Source: Platycnemis pennipes
Taxonomy: Eukaryota; Arthropoda; Insecta; Odonata; Platycnemididae
NCBI GenBank assembly: GCA_933228895.1
Contig: OW121855.1
Coordinates: 44,282,698 to 44,346,697, forward strand
Length of the DNA: 64,000 nucleotides
Reading direction: 5' to 3'
A program made the translations under genes and the position numbers. This document shows, piece after piece, positions 24,521-37,400 of the stretch; within the stretch, counting starts at the first letter, position 1; each line of letters starts with the position of its first letter. The notes beneath the pieces are model-generated. The model saw only the letters and a list, made by a program, of their open reading frames with translations. It was not told the origin of the DNA and ran no database searches.

Positions 24521-25699
24521 GAAACATTCCATTTCAATGAAAGGGCCAGAAGATTCATCGCGGTCTATTAAATTAAGAGACCATCGTGTTCATCCCATTT
24601 ATATCTCAACGAAAACATTTAATCTTGGCGGAAACAAACTGAAAAGATTGTGTGTGGCAACAATGCGTTAAACCATGAGGGACGTTGCTTGGAAGACCAC
24701 TTGGTCCCAAGGGAAAATTATCGTAAAACAACATGGGTGATTCTTAGCTAGCATTGCAGCGAATATTACTTTACCTCTTCCAAACGGTAACACTTTTTCA
24801 ATTTTCAACGACAGAAACTGGAAACCCCAGTTCTTTCAAAATTTCCAAATTTCGTCTCAATTTCGTCCTACTTTAAACATAATAATCGATTACTAAAGAT
24901 ATTTTTAAATTTCTAGGTCGTCATTATCGTACGCACATTATCAAAGGTGGTGGATTCATAGGTTCAAAAAATATATGAGACAATATGGTAAAGTTGCTAT
25001 AATACATGATAAATAATTAAATTTTCAGAATGAAAATTTACAAAAATAAAATTTCAACAATGAGAGCAACCCAAATAACGTCCGATACCTGTTGCAATTA
25101 CCATTATCTGTCAGAAAATACTACGCTTTACCATTTCGAAAATTTAACGTCCATCAACAACGGACCGAGTTAAACCTAAAACGGCTGAATAAATCACCAT
25201 TACAAAATTATTTACGCGATATACAATTTAGAAAAAAATAACTATTCTTTGCCTCAACTAAAAGTATTCCATTTTTATTACGATTTGCGTCACAAAAGAC
25301 CAATGCATAGTTTACCTGAGTGATATTGTTACCTCGTATATAATTTTAGAGTAATGATAGAATACAGACAAGTGAAGGTTTTTGATGATGGAATGGAGCG
25401 AATACCTACCAAGTTATTAAATTTATTTAAATTCTGGGTACTATTTTCATCAGATACACCCTTCATGTATAAGAAAATGGATGTGACGCTGACTATGATA
25501 GAAATAACACCTTGGTATCAAGTGTTACGGCTAAGTAACCAAGTTGATAAAAAAATTATATGAGATGGTGCATATATAAAGGCATCCACTACTTGGCATG
25601 TTTGTTCCGTATATGGTGACGTATATTTGACAATCCTCCAAGTTAATTCTCATTTCCACTTGCTATTTTGGATACGCGGTCGGTGGATACAATTTTAAT
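24521..25699. other. Unannotated AT-rich sequence
   Basis: No gene or repeat recognised after the tandem array. Confidence 0.55.
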
Positions 25700-26300
25700 A
25701 GTCTTACAATGGTCTTGGGGCAAGGCCAAGTTTTATTTTGCTACCACCCCAAAAGCGGTAAGGTGAGCGCGCTGTCGTCGACACTGGCCCATAAAACTCG
25801 GAGGGAAAAATCACCGAAAATAATCTTCCCTCTCGCATTGCAAGGAGGGCCGGTACTAATACAAACCCCTCTCCTCTCACTCCCTTCTCCTCCACAGCCT
25901 TCCCTCCCTCTGTAATTAAAAGCTACGCCCGGGCACATCACTCCTCCGAGAAAAGGCTTTGTGTCGGTTGTGGCGGCGGGGTGGACTGACACAAAGCCGG
26001 GGACACTCCTTCGAGGAGAAATGGACGGAACAATTGCAGCGATTTGCGCCCACGCCCACTTTTGTACGCGACCCCTCTCTAGTCGGTGGAATTGACCTTC
26101 CACACGCCCCTCGCATTCAGCAGGCCCGGGGTTCGAACCCTCCCTCTATTAGCTGGGAAAAGGGCGGAGAACGGAGGGCGAGGAGCGCAAAAATGCTGAA
26201 ATGCTCTGCAAGGCGGATGATGTGTAAAGTGGACGTCATTACTCAGTCGGGTGGGGCGAAGGAACGCAGTCTCCAGGTCTTTGGAACTCGCGAATTCCAA
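25700..26300. other. GC-rich island containing a consensus-like B box
   Basis: CpG-rich. GGGGTTCGAACCC at about 26129-26141 matches the Pol III B box (GGTTCGAANCC) perfectly, but no cloverleaf or A box can be fitted upstream and no SINE body follows. Open stretches of 114-120 codons occur on both strands without known domains. Confidence 0.45.
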
Positions 26301-29300
26301 TAAAAACTACATGGCGGAGAAAAATCAGCTCGGTGAAGAGGAAGATGAATGAAACAGTGTTAGATACGGTTGGCAGATGGAAAGAAAATTGTCGGATGAC
26401 ATTCGAAGGAGACAATAAATAGCGGATAGAGGTCGCATTAAGAGGAAATGGGATGATGAAGGCGGCAAAAGAAGGGAGAAATTTGGTTAAGAAGAGGAAA
26501 ACAAAGAATAGAAATGCGGGCATCATGACTGGAGACAGAGAACTTGGAAACAATGGAGAGCAATAGGAGGGCTGTCTGGGAGGAAATACTGGGGATATCA
26601 AATTATATTTTCAATATCTGCCATGTAGGGATTTTACAAAGACCCAGTTATAGTTCATATAGTAATTCCAACGGCGATGATGATTTCCGATTTGGACATT
26701 AAAATAACATGATCAGAACAGCAATAATTACTGTCGGAAGGTTATTCATGTACAACCTTGTATTCGAAATTAAAAAAACAAATATGAAAGGGATGTACAC
26801 CGCACAAAAATATACCTGACTTAATTAAGCATTAGTTAAAGGAGAAAAGAATTTAAAGAAATGAGTAAGAAGAGAAGGAATAGAATCGGCCAAGGATGCC
26901 AAAATAAACATAAACAATATGATCACACAATAATAAAGGCTCAGTAAAGTAACTCTGAGGTGGAGAGATGTAACGAAGACATATACGCTGCACTGATAGC
27001 GTATCATAAGACCGACGTATATTTTAGTTTGAAAGGCAACAGGTTGGTCTGAAAGCGGAATCCATCACCCTGCTTCCAATCCGGCAATACGCTGTTTTTA
27101 AAGTAAGTAATATAAAAAAAGCGTGAGTTGATATTTGAAGAGACCATTGTGTTTTGAATACCCCTGAGTATAACTAGGATACGTAAGAATAAATAAGGTA
27201 TATATTAAAAGTGCAAAGAAAAGAGTAGGCCTTTGGAATGGTTGAGGAATTATGAAGTTTACCAGGCTACCGAATGAAAATGCACAAGGAAATAAAAGCT
27301 CGAGTACCGGAGCACGTAGAAATGCGCACTTTCATACCCTTACATGTCCATATTTTATACGTGAAAGTATCTTTATCAATGATCATCGATCCTAAAATCG
27401 GTTTCATGCAGCTTTCCATTCGATTCCAATTTCATTGAAACCTTTTATACTAAAACATCTCTCCTCACATACATATGTTACTTCATTATTTAACCTCAAG
27501 TCTTCCTCTGTAACTCTACTCATTCAATTTTCCCTTCACTGCTGTCTACGTGATACCATAAAGATGCGTCCGATAAAGTTGTTCCAACTGGGTTTCAGAT
27601 ATTTTATGATTGTTCGTTTCTCAACAACACTTATAAAACCCATCTCGTTTCCTATTCCATATTAAATTGTTTGCTCCATTGCTCCCGCAGTTAAAATTAT
27701 TTCAGTCTGGTAACTTTTCGGTAACTAATAACTTTACCTCACTACCTTGAAGGAGCGTAATCCTGACGTATGTTCTAATGAAATTTGTCTTAGTTTCCAA
27801 GTATCAGGTTATAACAGATAGTACATTTTCATATTTTCATCTGGCTGGATGCTCATTTTGAGTTCTGCTAAGAATACCATCTACATTTACAATTTTCATT
27901 TAGTATTTCAAAATTGAAACATAAGGGCCATGAATGCGAAGTCGTCGTTTAATATTCCTGCTGCGATGAGAGAAAAAGACAGTGCTGCAACCAAAAAGTT
28001 AATTCACATGGATAAAGAAACGGGCTAAGTGACATGTGGAAAGATGAATCGAGACAAAAATAGACGAAGAGAAGAGCGAAGAAGAGAAATAACCCCTTTT
28101 TAGTGAGGGTAACCGTCCCGGATGCAGAGATTGGTTGGGAAGGCCAAAGGAAGGGCAGATGAGATGGGCGTTTAGAGACGTTGGGTGGGATGGGAGAGCC
28201 AAGAGGGGGAAGAATGTCGTTGGACAGTGTGTGGTTGGGAAGCTGTAAAAAATTATCTCCAAGGAGTCAGAAAAAGGAGAACTAAGATGCGAAAGTTTTC
28301 CAGCGGTGGCAATTGGCTAGAAGGGGGGAGGAGGTTCGGAAAGGTGAGAGATGGAGACGGATCTGGACCAATCTCCTCGCAGACTCCTGAGCAATGACAA
28401 GCAAGGACTAAGAAATGAAAATTAATCACTATAGTAACTGGGGACTGGAATGTCAGCGAATTCAAATAATATGATGGAAGAATAATACCTGAATAGAGGC
28501 ACTAACACCACTATTTTATAATTCGCTTCTCGTTCCGCTATTGAATTAGCTCCCTAGAAAGACTAGATGTGTAGGTATGTTTAACGAGTATCACATGCCA
28601 CTTTATAGAATGACGAAATGAAATTTTCCGACATGATTACGACTGTTACTCTCCAGTCGTGATGACAGACCCTGGCTCAGCGGTTACTTCATGTATCAAC
28701 CCCTCCGCAAATTTATATCCTGTGAAGGTCACAAAGTGCGCAGAAATTTTGATTGGATCCTCGACATTATTTCAAAATTATTTGTTCTTGAACAACAGCA
28801 AACGATTTTCAGCTGAAAATAATTATCACACCCATTATGTGAAGACAGTATATATATTTTCTAATAGACGGGTATATTATCTTATTGTTAGTTACCTGAA
28901 AAATGTTATTTAAAGGCAGGTTTCTAAATTTAAACACAAATTATAAACGATGCATTATGTTTATTACTACTGATTTTACCTAGTTTAGGTAAATGTGGAG
29001 AATTAAACCAGACGAACTTCAATTCATATTTAAAAAAAGGGGAATTGACAGCTAAAATTATAAGTTGGACAAGACATTGAGTCAATATCTAAGAGGATTT
29101 TAAGTATCAAAATAAAACTAATAAAAGATACGACATATCAGCCAACTCCTAACGACAAAAATGCCAAGCGCCAAGGTTATGCGATTTAGTAAAACAAAAT
29201 AATAGACTTGATTAGTATCGTGATTAATGAAACAGGTTGACTGTCCTTACTAGATTATACTTGAACTACCATCACAACAATAAATATTTCAAATACGTTG

Positions 29301-29324
29301 CATATTAATGCCGGCTACGATAAA
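26301..29324. other. Unannotated mixed sequence
   Basis: Purine-rich at 26300-26580 and 28030-28340, elsewhere AT-rich. I looked for LINE motifs in the K/R/E-rich plus-strand translations at 26.3-26.6 and 28.0-28.4 kb and found none convincing. Confidence 0.45.
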
Positions 29325-29900
29325 CATATGTTTGGAGGAAATGATAAGAATGGCGTGGGATAGGCTTGACGCAGGAGTAAAAGTATTAAGGAGAGTTGAT
29401 AGGGTTGCTAAAGTTCGCAGAAAATTATGCGCTAGTTAGCCAAGGGATCATACAAATTACTGATTAAGTGTTTAAATTAGTATAAAAGATACGGAACGGT
29501 TCCATGAAAGTGATTTTTTTAGCTATCTCGGCATAAATTTAGCTATCTCGGAATAAATTTAGCTATCTTGGTAGGGTTACCTTAAGACAAAGGTTGTACC
29601 GCATCCAAATTCGGAGTATTGCACTGGCAAATGAAGCGTACCCTCATGGGCGAGAACTAATGACAGGAATGTTGCGTAGGGAAGGAAAAGGCTGGTAAAA
29701 GTCGAACATGGAGTGTGACAATATGAGTCACGGAAACATGGATCTAGAGAAAAGAAGACAAATTAGACTTGTGGCTTCGGGGTGGGTATGGAGAATAACG
29801 GAGAAGTTAAGGCGGGTGGAAAGGATGACAATTGAAGAAGTACTAGAGATGGTGGAGTAGGGAACCCACTTTAATCGGAATATTAGAAATAATAATGATA
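29325..29900 (+). mobile_element. LINE relic, same family as 8.7-9.4 kb
   Basis: Plus-strand translation from 29559 reads S-Y-L-G-R-V, I-A-L-A-N-E-A-Y, then R-E-L-M-T-G-M-L-R-R-E, aligning residue for residue with the minus-strand copy at 9.1-9.3 kb (N-Y-L-G-G, I-A-L-A-K-E-A-F, S-E-L-M-T-G-A-L-S-R-E). Further on, E-T-W and W-V-W-R-I-T-E-K with E-E-V-L-E-M-V-E match the next conserved block. It ends near an AATAATGATAAT tail (about 29889). Stops and frameshifts break it. A 20-bp triplication sits at the Y-L-G site. Confidence 0.75.
29518..29571 (+). repeat. 20-bp unit repeated nearly three times inside the LINE
   Basis: Units start at 29518, 29538 and 29558. The first is TTTAGCTATCTCGGCATAAA, the second differs at one base and the third is partial. 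The unit encodes the S-Y-L-G stretch, so a short tandem amplification took place within the dead LINE. Confidence 0.85.
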
Positions 29901-30239
29901 ATATAAACTTTAATCCGAAATTTTGCTTGTATTAATAATATTACGTTGGTATCTTAGGTAGGAAACGACGAAAATCGTCTAATACTGGTTAAAAGATGAC
30001 AGCGGAAGTTATTTGGGGTCTTTAGAAGAATGAAAACTACACTGGATCGAGGGACAAATCTTTGGAACTAATTCTTTTAGTAGCTGTAAGATGGTGATGA
30101 TAAGAGATCTAACGAATCGTGGCCCAAACTCTGATTATTTATACCAATATATTGATAGTATTATTCATACAGTGAGTATATGACAGTGCTTCCACAGTTC
30201 CGATTGATAATGCTATTATCAGCTGGGAAATGTACATAC
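29901..30239. other. Unannotated AT-rich sequence
   Basis: Nothing recognised. Confidence 0.5.
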
Positions 30240-30600
30240 AAAGATTTCCCTCCCACCCTACGGGCTAGTCCTACTTCGGCTGGGGACGTGAGGACGTCTT
30301 AAGGGAGAGGAGGTCCAGTAGGGTGGGAGCGCACGAAGAAATTTCCAGGGAGAACCACGACATTGGAGGTGGGGGCGGGGTTGGGTGGCAAGGCCACCTC
30401 GGGTCGCACCCAATTAATTTCACGCACGTTCTGATTGAATTAAAAATTCGCTTCGTTCGGCGACTGCCTTTTTTCGAGACTGAATCATGGGAATATATTA
30501 GCTTTTTCCACAAAATGGCTGGAGCGGCTGCTCGCAACCATACGACACGAGTGTGGAACGAATCTTCGGGCAGCACAAAGGAGCTTAAAGCGTAAAATTC
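30240..30600. other. Small GC-rich segment
   Basis: Open stretches on both strands (90 codons plus at 30323-30595, 121 minus at 30271-30636) with no recognised motif. A GGTGGGGGCGGGG run lies at about 30368. Confidence 0.4.
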
Positions 30601-30821
30601 CAGCCAATGCCTATAATTCCAAAGGAAAAGGATCAAAATTACAACTCGTTTGTAGGAAAATTAAAACCATTTGATACCCATTCATTACGTGCGATTGAAG
30701 AGTAGATGCAATCGGGCTATGCACCGAGATACACGCTTCTTTTCTTAACAATGCATCCCTGTTTTATTTTTACCTACGGACCCAAAAAGGGGCAAGCTGC
30801 AGAGCTTACTCTATGTAGTTT

Positions 30822-30898
30822 CTAGCAAGGAAAAATTTGTATAGGTAACAAGGAAAGGTAGCAAGGAATTTGTATAGACTAGCAAGGAAAAATTTGTA
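30822..30898. repeat. Imperfect short tandem repeat
   Basis: CTAGCAAGGAAAAATTTGTA occurs at 30822-30841 and 30879-30898, with shortened variants between (GTAACAAGGAAAGG, TAGCAAGGAATTTGTATAG). Confidence 0.7.
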
Positions 30899-31718
30899 CC
30901 TACTATGTGAGGGAAAATAAGCAAAGGTCTGGGTAATGCTATGCAAGCCTAAACCAGGTTGTTGTAACGTCGGACCAGTTTCAGCTTATTTATGCTGTCC
31001 TTAACGCACCAATTTATTTATTTCATTCAAACCAATCCCCTGACAATCAATCAACAGAATGAAGCATCGCAACAGTTAACAAACCAGCAACTTATTTAAA
31101 GTATTCAAAACACTGCAAAACGATTTGGATACCAAAATGATAGCACTACAGCGTCAAAAATTACGGTGAACAAATTTAATTGCAACAAAACGCCTCCTTT
31201 TCTTATTTAAAGGAGTAAAAATCGGCCTTTTACTTCTTGAGTGCTTCTTGGATTCCTGACAGACTCCCACCGCAAGGAGTTAAATCACACTAATTTCGAC
31301 GCAGAGCTCAGTTTCTCCTCCATTCACGAATACCAGAAATGGTGTTGGTGACCCCTATACTTAGTCGCTTTCCGCATTAACTATCATTAGCGTCTTCAAC
31401 TCGAAGGTCAACTTGAAAGGTGAGCTCAGTCTAAGCCCTACCTTCACCCATCCAACCGACCTTCGGGTTGAAGACCGAAGAGGTGGAGGCAGGTAAACGG
31501 TCCTTTATCCCTCGGCCCTGCCTGACTGAGAACGGAATTAGTAACATCTGGGTCACCCCGAACGTAAGGCTACATGTCAAGTGAATTCGACGCTTGAGAG
31601 AACAAATATAAATTGGTGCGGGCTGACACAAACTCATCCCACGAAGGCTTTCAACTCGAGAAGAGGTCTAGAGGGGCACAGGTGGGGCTAAAAAATGAGC
31701 AAGTATAACATCGATACT
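30899..31718. other. Unannotated sequence
   Basis: Nothing recognised. CCGAAGAGG- and GGTTGAAG-type words around 31440-31620 form no clear repeat. Confidence 0.45.
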
Positions 31719-32193
31719 GTGCGTTTACACGCTGCAGTTGACTGCTATGACAGCCGCGAAATACGCGACATATCGCTGTCGCTACTGCTCCGATGCGGCC
31801 GCTAGTTCGGCGTTGTCATAACAAAGAAAAACCTTTTGATGTTACTAGTCACTCTACTACTAGTGATTGTCCTCTAACTTTCATGAAATTCTTCAAGCAA
31901 TAAAATCCATTGACATTTATTTTGTCTACCCATTCTTTAAAGTGTAAAATCTTCCCTTCGGGGAGGGGTGTCTTTGAAATTATATCCAAATTCTTAGATA
32001 TCAGTTATCGTGTATTGATTTTGGCGAAGGCGATTGTATTGGATACATTTCCGCTGGAAAGTAGACGAACTTCAACTTTGCTAATAGCTCGAACATAGAT
32101 CGATAGTATTAGATCGCGGTTGCTGTTTACATGTGCGAGTAGGGCTTAAGAGTTGTGACTGTGATAGAAGTCAACTGCAACGTGTAAACGCAC
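31719..32193. mobile_element. MITE-like element, ends GTGCGTTTACACG
   Basis: 31719-31743 and 32169-32193 are 25-bp inverted repeats with one mismatch (GTGCGTTTACACGCTGCAGT against the same word with T in place of C). Weaker pairing continues inward (CTATGACAGCC against CTATCACAGTC). The interior of about 425 bp has no coding capacity. It holds another GTTTACATGTGCGA-like word near 32126 and an ACTAGTCAC / CTAGTGAT pair near 31845. No target-site duplication is evident. Confidence 0.7.
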
Positions 32194-33149
32194 CTTATAA
32201 GTATCAGGTACAATATAATATTTCAGAGGACTTATTATACTACATAACCTAAATACTTGTTAACATCCTGTACGATATTATTCAAATGCCAAGTGGTCGA
32301 TAGTAATAAAACCTAAACATCGGCTGCAGCTATGACATTGCACTCCATTAGATGTGCATTGTCATTAAACAATGCTACCATGCTAACAATAAACAATGAT
32401 ACCATTGCAACATCCAAGGAGGTTAGAATTCACTGGAGGAGGCATTGCAGCTGAAGCCGGTGGCCATCTTGGTAGGCACGGCCATACGGGATTTCTACCA
32501 GCAATACTCGTACGGATTACGTTGTTTTTGCACAATCAAAACTTTGAGTTTTAAGGAGAATAATGGAATGCATTATAGACAGTTTCCCAGTAAACGGTAG
32601 CAATAAACAGTGCGCATATACGCATAAAAGCGCCAAATATTTAGTGTAAATAGATTAAATTCGACCAATTTTTAGCCATAAAATTATATCCCAGGGGAAT
32701 GAAAAGCATTATTAACTCCCTTTAATAGTCTAAGAACGATAAATTGACGCCGTTGTGATGAAATATAGCTACGCTTTTCTTGATATTTATGGTTTACTGC
32801 AATATCCATTAGTGGCCGCATAAAACGCAATGGAGTAGGAGGGACCTAATCGTTCTCAAGCACCACCATTCTGGCTTCACTGTCACCCATAGTTTAGCAT
32901 GATAATGCCGCCTTCAGTACATTATAACCTCGTTGGGAACAGAAACGGTAGTTATTGACATTATCGTCCACTTTAGGGGTCCAGATACTGTCTGCACCAT
33001 CCCATGTCACACACGTACTGCCGCCTCAAATATTTTGTCGTGTCAACGACAGCCATCGACGTTGTCCTCCACATCTCGCAATACTTCTATGTCGTTGACA
33101 TCTCAGTACCAATGATACCTAACGATCAAAAACCTTGATGGGGTAAAAA
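32194..33149. other. Unannotated AT-rich sequence with a short tandem repeat
   Basis: Around 32358-32405 a unit of about 23 bp beginning TAAACAATG and containing TACCAT is repeated imperfectly. Nothing else recognised. Confidence 0.5.
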
Positions 33150-33900
33150 AATCAATTTTCCGTCGATAAAACACGCGGTCCCCGCAAGGCTTCGGCTCAC
33201 CGACAAGAATAGGGCGGGTGTGACCGCTAAAGAAGAGGAGGGAGGGGTTGACAATGACTGAAAACGTGAACACGCACAGTTAAATGGGGCTACAGAGTCT
33301 CAAAAGAGCGGCGGCGGCAAAGGGAAAGTGAGGAGGGACTGTCTGGGAGGGAGGAGGCAGCTCACAACCCCCCTTTGCGTTCCGACGACTCCCTCGCCCA
33401 TTCGTCATGGCCGCAACCTTTTGTTCTCCGAGTATGATTACAGGGTGGATCCGGAAAAAATTTCCGATCGAAAGATCGCGAAATCTAAGGGGGACGACCC
33501 AAGGAGAGAGATACAGCTAAGATGAAAGGAGAGAGAGAGGGAGATAGAAAGGAAAGCGAAGGGAGGGGGGGGGGGGGGGGGGGGAGGATCAAGCGCGGTT
33601 TCTATACAAATTCGGCACCCGCCTTAATGAAGTGATAATAAAACGGCGAATGTCAATTTTTTCCCGACAGACCGACTCCGTCCCTCCATCCGAGACCGTT
33701 TGCGGACGACTCTTAACTTCCCCCAGCCCCTCTTCCCGACCCGACGGACCGCTCAGATTGAATCTGGGTTGATGTATTGCCGCGCGCCCTCCCGCGCGCG
33801 AGATCTGAAAGTAGCTTGATTTACGGGTCCACCCATTCGCAATCATGCAATCTCGGAAATCGCCGAAATTGGATTCTCGACGGCGAGTTATAATTACAGT
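33150..33900. other. GC-rich island with a 20-G run
   Basis: CpG- and purine-rich sequence. A homopolymer of 20 G lies at 33565-33584 within GGGAGGGG-type context. Open stretches (65 codons plus, 133 minus) show no known domain. Confidence 0.55.
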
Positions 33901-34091
33901 TTGACAGCTCGACGGAAAATTCACCGTCGATGATGTGCTAATTCCTGGCCACAGTGAGTAAAAAAGAAAGGATGTATGTATATACCGCAAGTACTAACGT
34001 TCATCATTGCTCGGAAAATTAACAAAAATCCTAAACCAAAAACATTCATTCGGAATACACCATTCTAAGGAAACGAAGCATGGACGTAAAA

Positions 34092-34440
34092 ACGGTGGAT
34101 TGGGTTGGTGTGGAGACAAGAGGCAAGGCTTTCCATCCCGAAGGTCCGCGTTTGAATCCTAGCAGAGGCAGAGATTTTTCATTGGCATACCGGTTCTCAC
34201 TAGAGTGCTATGTAGTGACCACTTAAAGTTATCTATCCGACAGTACGCTGTCCGTTGAGTGGGACATTAAACCACGGACCCCTTGGCGCCTTATATCTAG
34301 AATAGTCTAATGCCGTGTTTCTCTCTACCCATTCTCCGTTTCCAGATAAGTTCCGACACCACCCAACCCTACCCTAAATGTTACAAATGACCTTAGCTGT
34401 CGGTAACCTTCTCAGGATAACTGCAATAATTAGAAATTCT
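34092..34440 (+). mobile_element. tRNA-derived SINE, near full length
   Basis: B-box-like GTTTGAATCC at 34150-34159. The body shares with other copies GAGTGCTATGTAGTGACCA, CTGTCCGTTGAGTGGGACAT, TTAAACCACGGACCCCTTGG, CTAATGCCGTGTTTCTCTC, and the 3' block AAATGACCTTAGCTGTCGG. About 345 bp. The copies at 60.5 kb and 8.5/9.4 kb show the same order. Confidence 0.8.
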
Positions 34441-37400
34441 GGAAAGCGTTCCATTAAATATCTTGGATTTTGAATCTGTAGAAATACAAGAACAGGGTGG
34501 ATACAAAAGAAATCCAACGTCGAACTAAGAGTAGAAAAATTTTACGAAAGACATGAAAAAAAGAAAACGCAGGTCTTTTGGATATGATCTTCAGCGAAAT
34601 AACTTATTGGTAATTATACCAAAAAGATAAATCTTTGGACGAAAAGGAAGGAAAAGTAGTCAAAGTTTGTCGTTGATATAACGAGCAAATTGGTGTTACA
34701 GAATTTCATGAATTCATAAGAGCAGCAGTGGAGAAAAAGACACGGTTGCAACGGCAAGATTGATACTTGCCGAAAGTAGGTTTTCCTGTGCTCACCAAAA
34801 TAATCTCCCAACTTTACGTATACATTGTGTATGGCTTGGAATCTACCAACCTTGCTTAACTGTTTTATGCAGAAGACGTTAAGGTTATAGAAACACAAAC
34901 TGCTAAGGTAATATCGCTCCATCTATTTAAGTTACTTCGAAGTAAAATTCGAAGAAAAAACATCACTCAGACTAGAACGAACACATGGGCCTGTTTGCCT
35001 CTGTTACGAGAATATGGTTATTTAGCAGCTTTTATCCGTTCAAATTTCAACAAGTTAACGCCACATAAAATGCGGGTGTCGATTACTTCGATAGGTCTAA
35101 TAAATCTACGTAGGTATATGAATGTTTCTGGTTTATAATTCTTCATGATACTGACTTATATTTACAAACATATATGGAGGAGTTGAACAGTCTGGATGCA
35201 ACGTCAAGGGATTCCTCAGATCTCTCCATCTTCACCAATTGGCTAACTAGCATAACAACCTTTCTTAATGCTTACCTGCCAGACAACCGTTTTACTTCGC
35301 AATACCAATGAGGGTTTAAATTTTTAAAGTATTTTTCAGCTCTTGATTAATATGCTTCTCCTTCTTACCCATTTTGTTACTTTTATTTTTACTCATATCT
35401 ACCAAGGTGGAACTGGTTCCGTGTCCCTACGCTTAGTGTCCACAGACCAAGAACTATTTATCTACCGTCGCCAGGAGCTGTAAATCAAAGGACCCAGGTT
35501 CCATGGACGAGACAAAAAAAATCGATCCATGAGAAAGAGATAACATAAATCTCGTTCACAACGGCGCAGCATCCGTAGCACGAAGTAAGGCCGTTGGCAA
35601 CTCGAGCATGAAATACGCTTACGTTGATGAAAAAATGCTTGAGCTAAGATTAGCAAGGACTCGTGATTTTTCGCTCCCTTGCCGAGCCGTCGATTCATTC
35701 AGCTGGAATAAAGAAATCAAATATAACATGAGTGTGAATGCATTCTGATCATTAAAACTTGAATATAATGACTGGATGCTAGTGAATTTAGCCAATGACT
35801 AAAAGAGTTTAAGGGAAACAACAGGGGAATAGACATGTGAAAAGCACTTTTGTTGTCAAAAAAGAAAAAGTTGCTCAACTGTTTCAAATAATTTTGAAAT
35901 GCTAGTTTTTTCATCACAAAGACCTAATACTTTTATCGGATAATTATTGTAATCTTATGATCATACATTATTACGGTATCTAATATCCCGTAAATAAATA
36001 AAATTTTTAACGGAGTCTTGCTCAATCTATCCCTGATTCATCTGAATTATATTGGTCAATAGGACCTTTGAATAAATAAGCTAATAGCTCGACGGAAATA
36101 GAAGAAATCACCCTTATATCAGGAACGCTTACACCTACTAAATTTCTTTACATTCTCAACCCAGGCGCATCAAGCCATATGTATCCCTAAAATGTTAGCA
36201 GAAGGTGCCAATACCGTTTATGTAAGTCATCCCTTTAATAAAGTATCACTGTTGCCAATAAGCAACAAATCCTAACGATGATTTCATCTCGTAATTTTTT
36301 TATGACAAGGTCTAGGTTGGTGCCTAAGTGAATAAATACAATAAATGTGAATAAATGAGTATCAGTTTTTACCTGATAATCATAGAAATCCTAATTGCGG
36401 GATTATAGTTATAAAAATGTCTCAATTAAATGTACCAATTTCCGTAATGCTAGTAGTTTTTCGTAATAACGTAAGTTACGCAGGAATGCAATACACACAT
36501 ATTGCTGTGTCTTAATCAACACAAATTGCTATAGCTTTTATCCTTCGCTATAGTTTTTTTAAACAATCAACTACACTTATCTACTTTTAGTGCTTAACTA
36601 GCTAAGCAAAACTGAAGAGTGTAGCGGAGGTGGACGGTTCTACAGGTGCTGACACCCAATTTGAGTCCTATTCATGTTTTTGAGATACACTTGCAAAAGA
36701 ACCCTCTCCACTACCACGTTGGACTATCCTCAGCTCCATTCATACGCGCCATATAGCGGAACTTTCATTTAAAACGTTTTATTCGCTGCCCTTAAGTTGC
36801 GAACCTTTTTTTTTGGAGAAAAATGTTCCCTTTCTACATAGCCGTGTCCTTGAAGTCTCCAATATTTGAGTTATTTTTCCCGTTCGCCACCCACCGCTCG
36901 CGCGACCTCTCCTTGTGACCTTCCAGCAACGGCTCCATCGGAGACGCCCGAGATCCGCGCAACCCGCAACTCACTCGGAAATCCTTGCCTCCATAAAGGC
37001 AGTCCGTCATCATCCGTAGTCAGTCAATACATCACTTTAGAGGCGAGGCACGGTTTTTACCCCTCCGCTTGACAAATGGTCCGCAATGCTCCTTAAACGC
37101 TGGTGTTTATAACAGTATAGAGAAGCGCCCATATTTATTCGTACTTCAGCTGCAGGGGCGGGGAATATGATTCGATGACGTATGGACGTAACTAATGCCA
37201 TACGCTTGGAAACAGCGACTTCGGCACCTTTGATTTCTTTTGCGGGTCGTTAAAACTGCCGGACCGATGGTGATCCGTCGGGAGCACATGCAAGCGCTCA
37301 AAGTTTTGGCCATGCATTGATCAAAGAAGACCTCGGAAGCGTCAGCGATGACATAGATAAAGGTCACATATAATAGCGGCTCCAAAAATTATTGCCAGAG

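Noticed and set aside
26115..26160. Possible tRNA gene around a perfect B box (GGTTCGAACCC)
   Set aside because: No cloverleaf, A box or acceptor stem could be fitted. The word is itself a palindrome and lies in GC-rich sequence.
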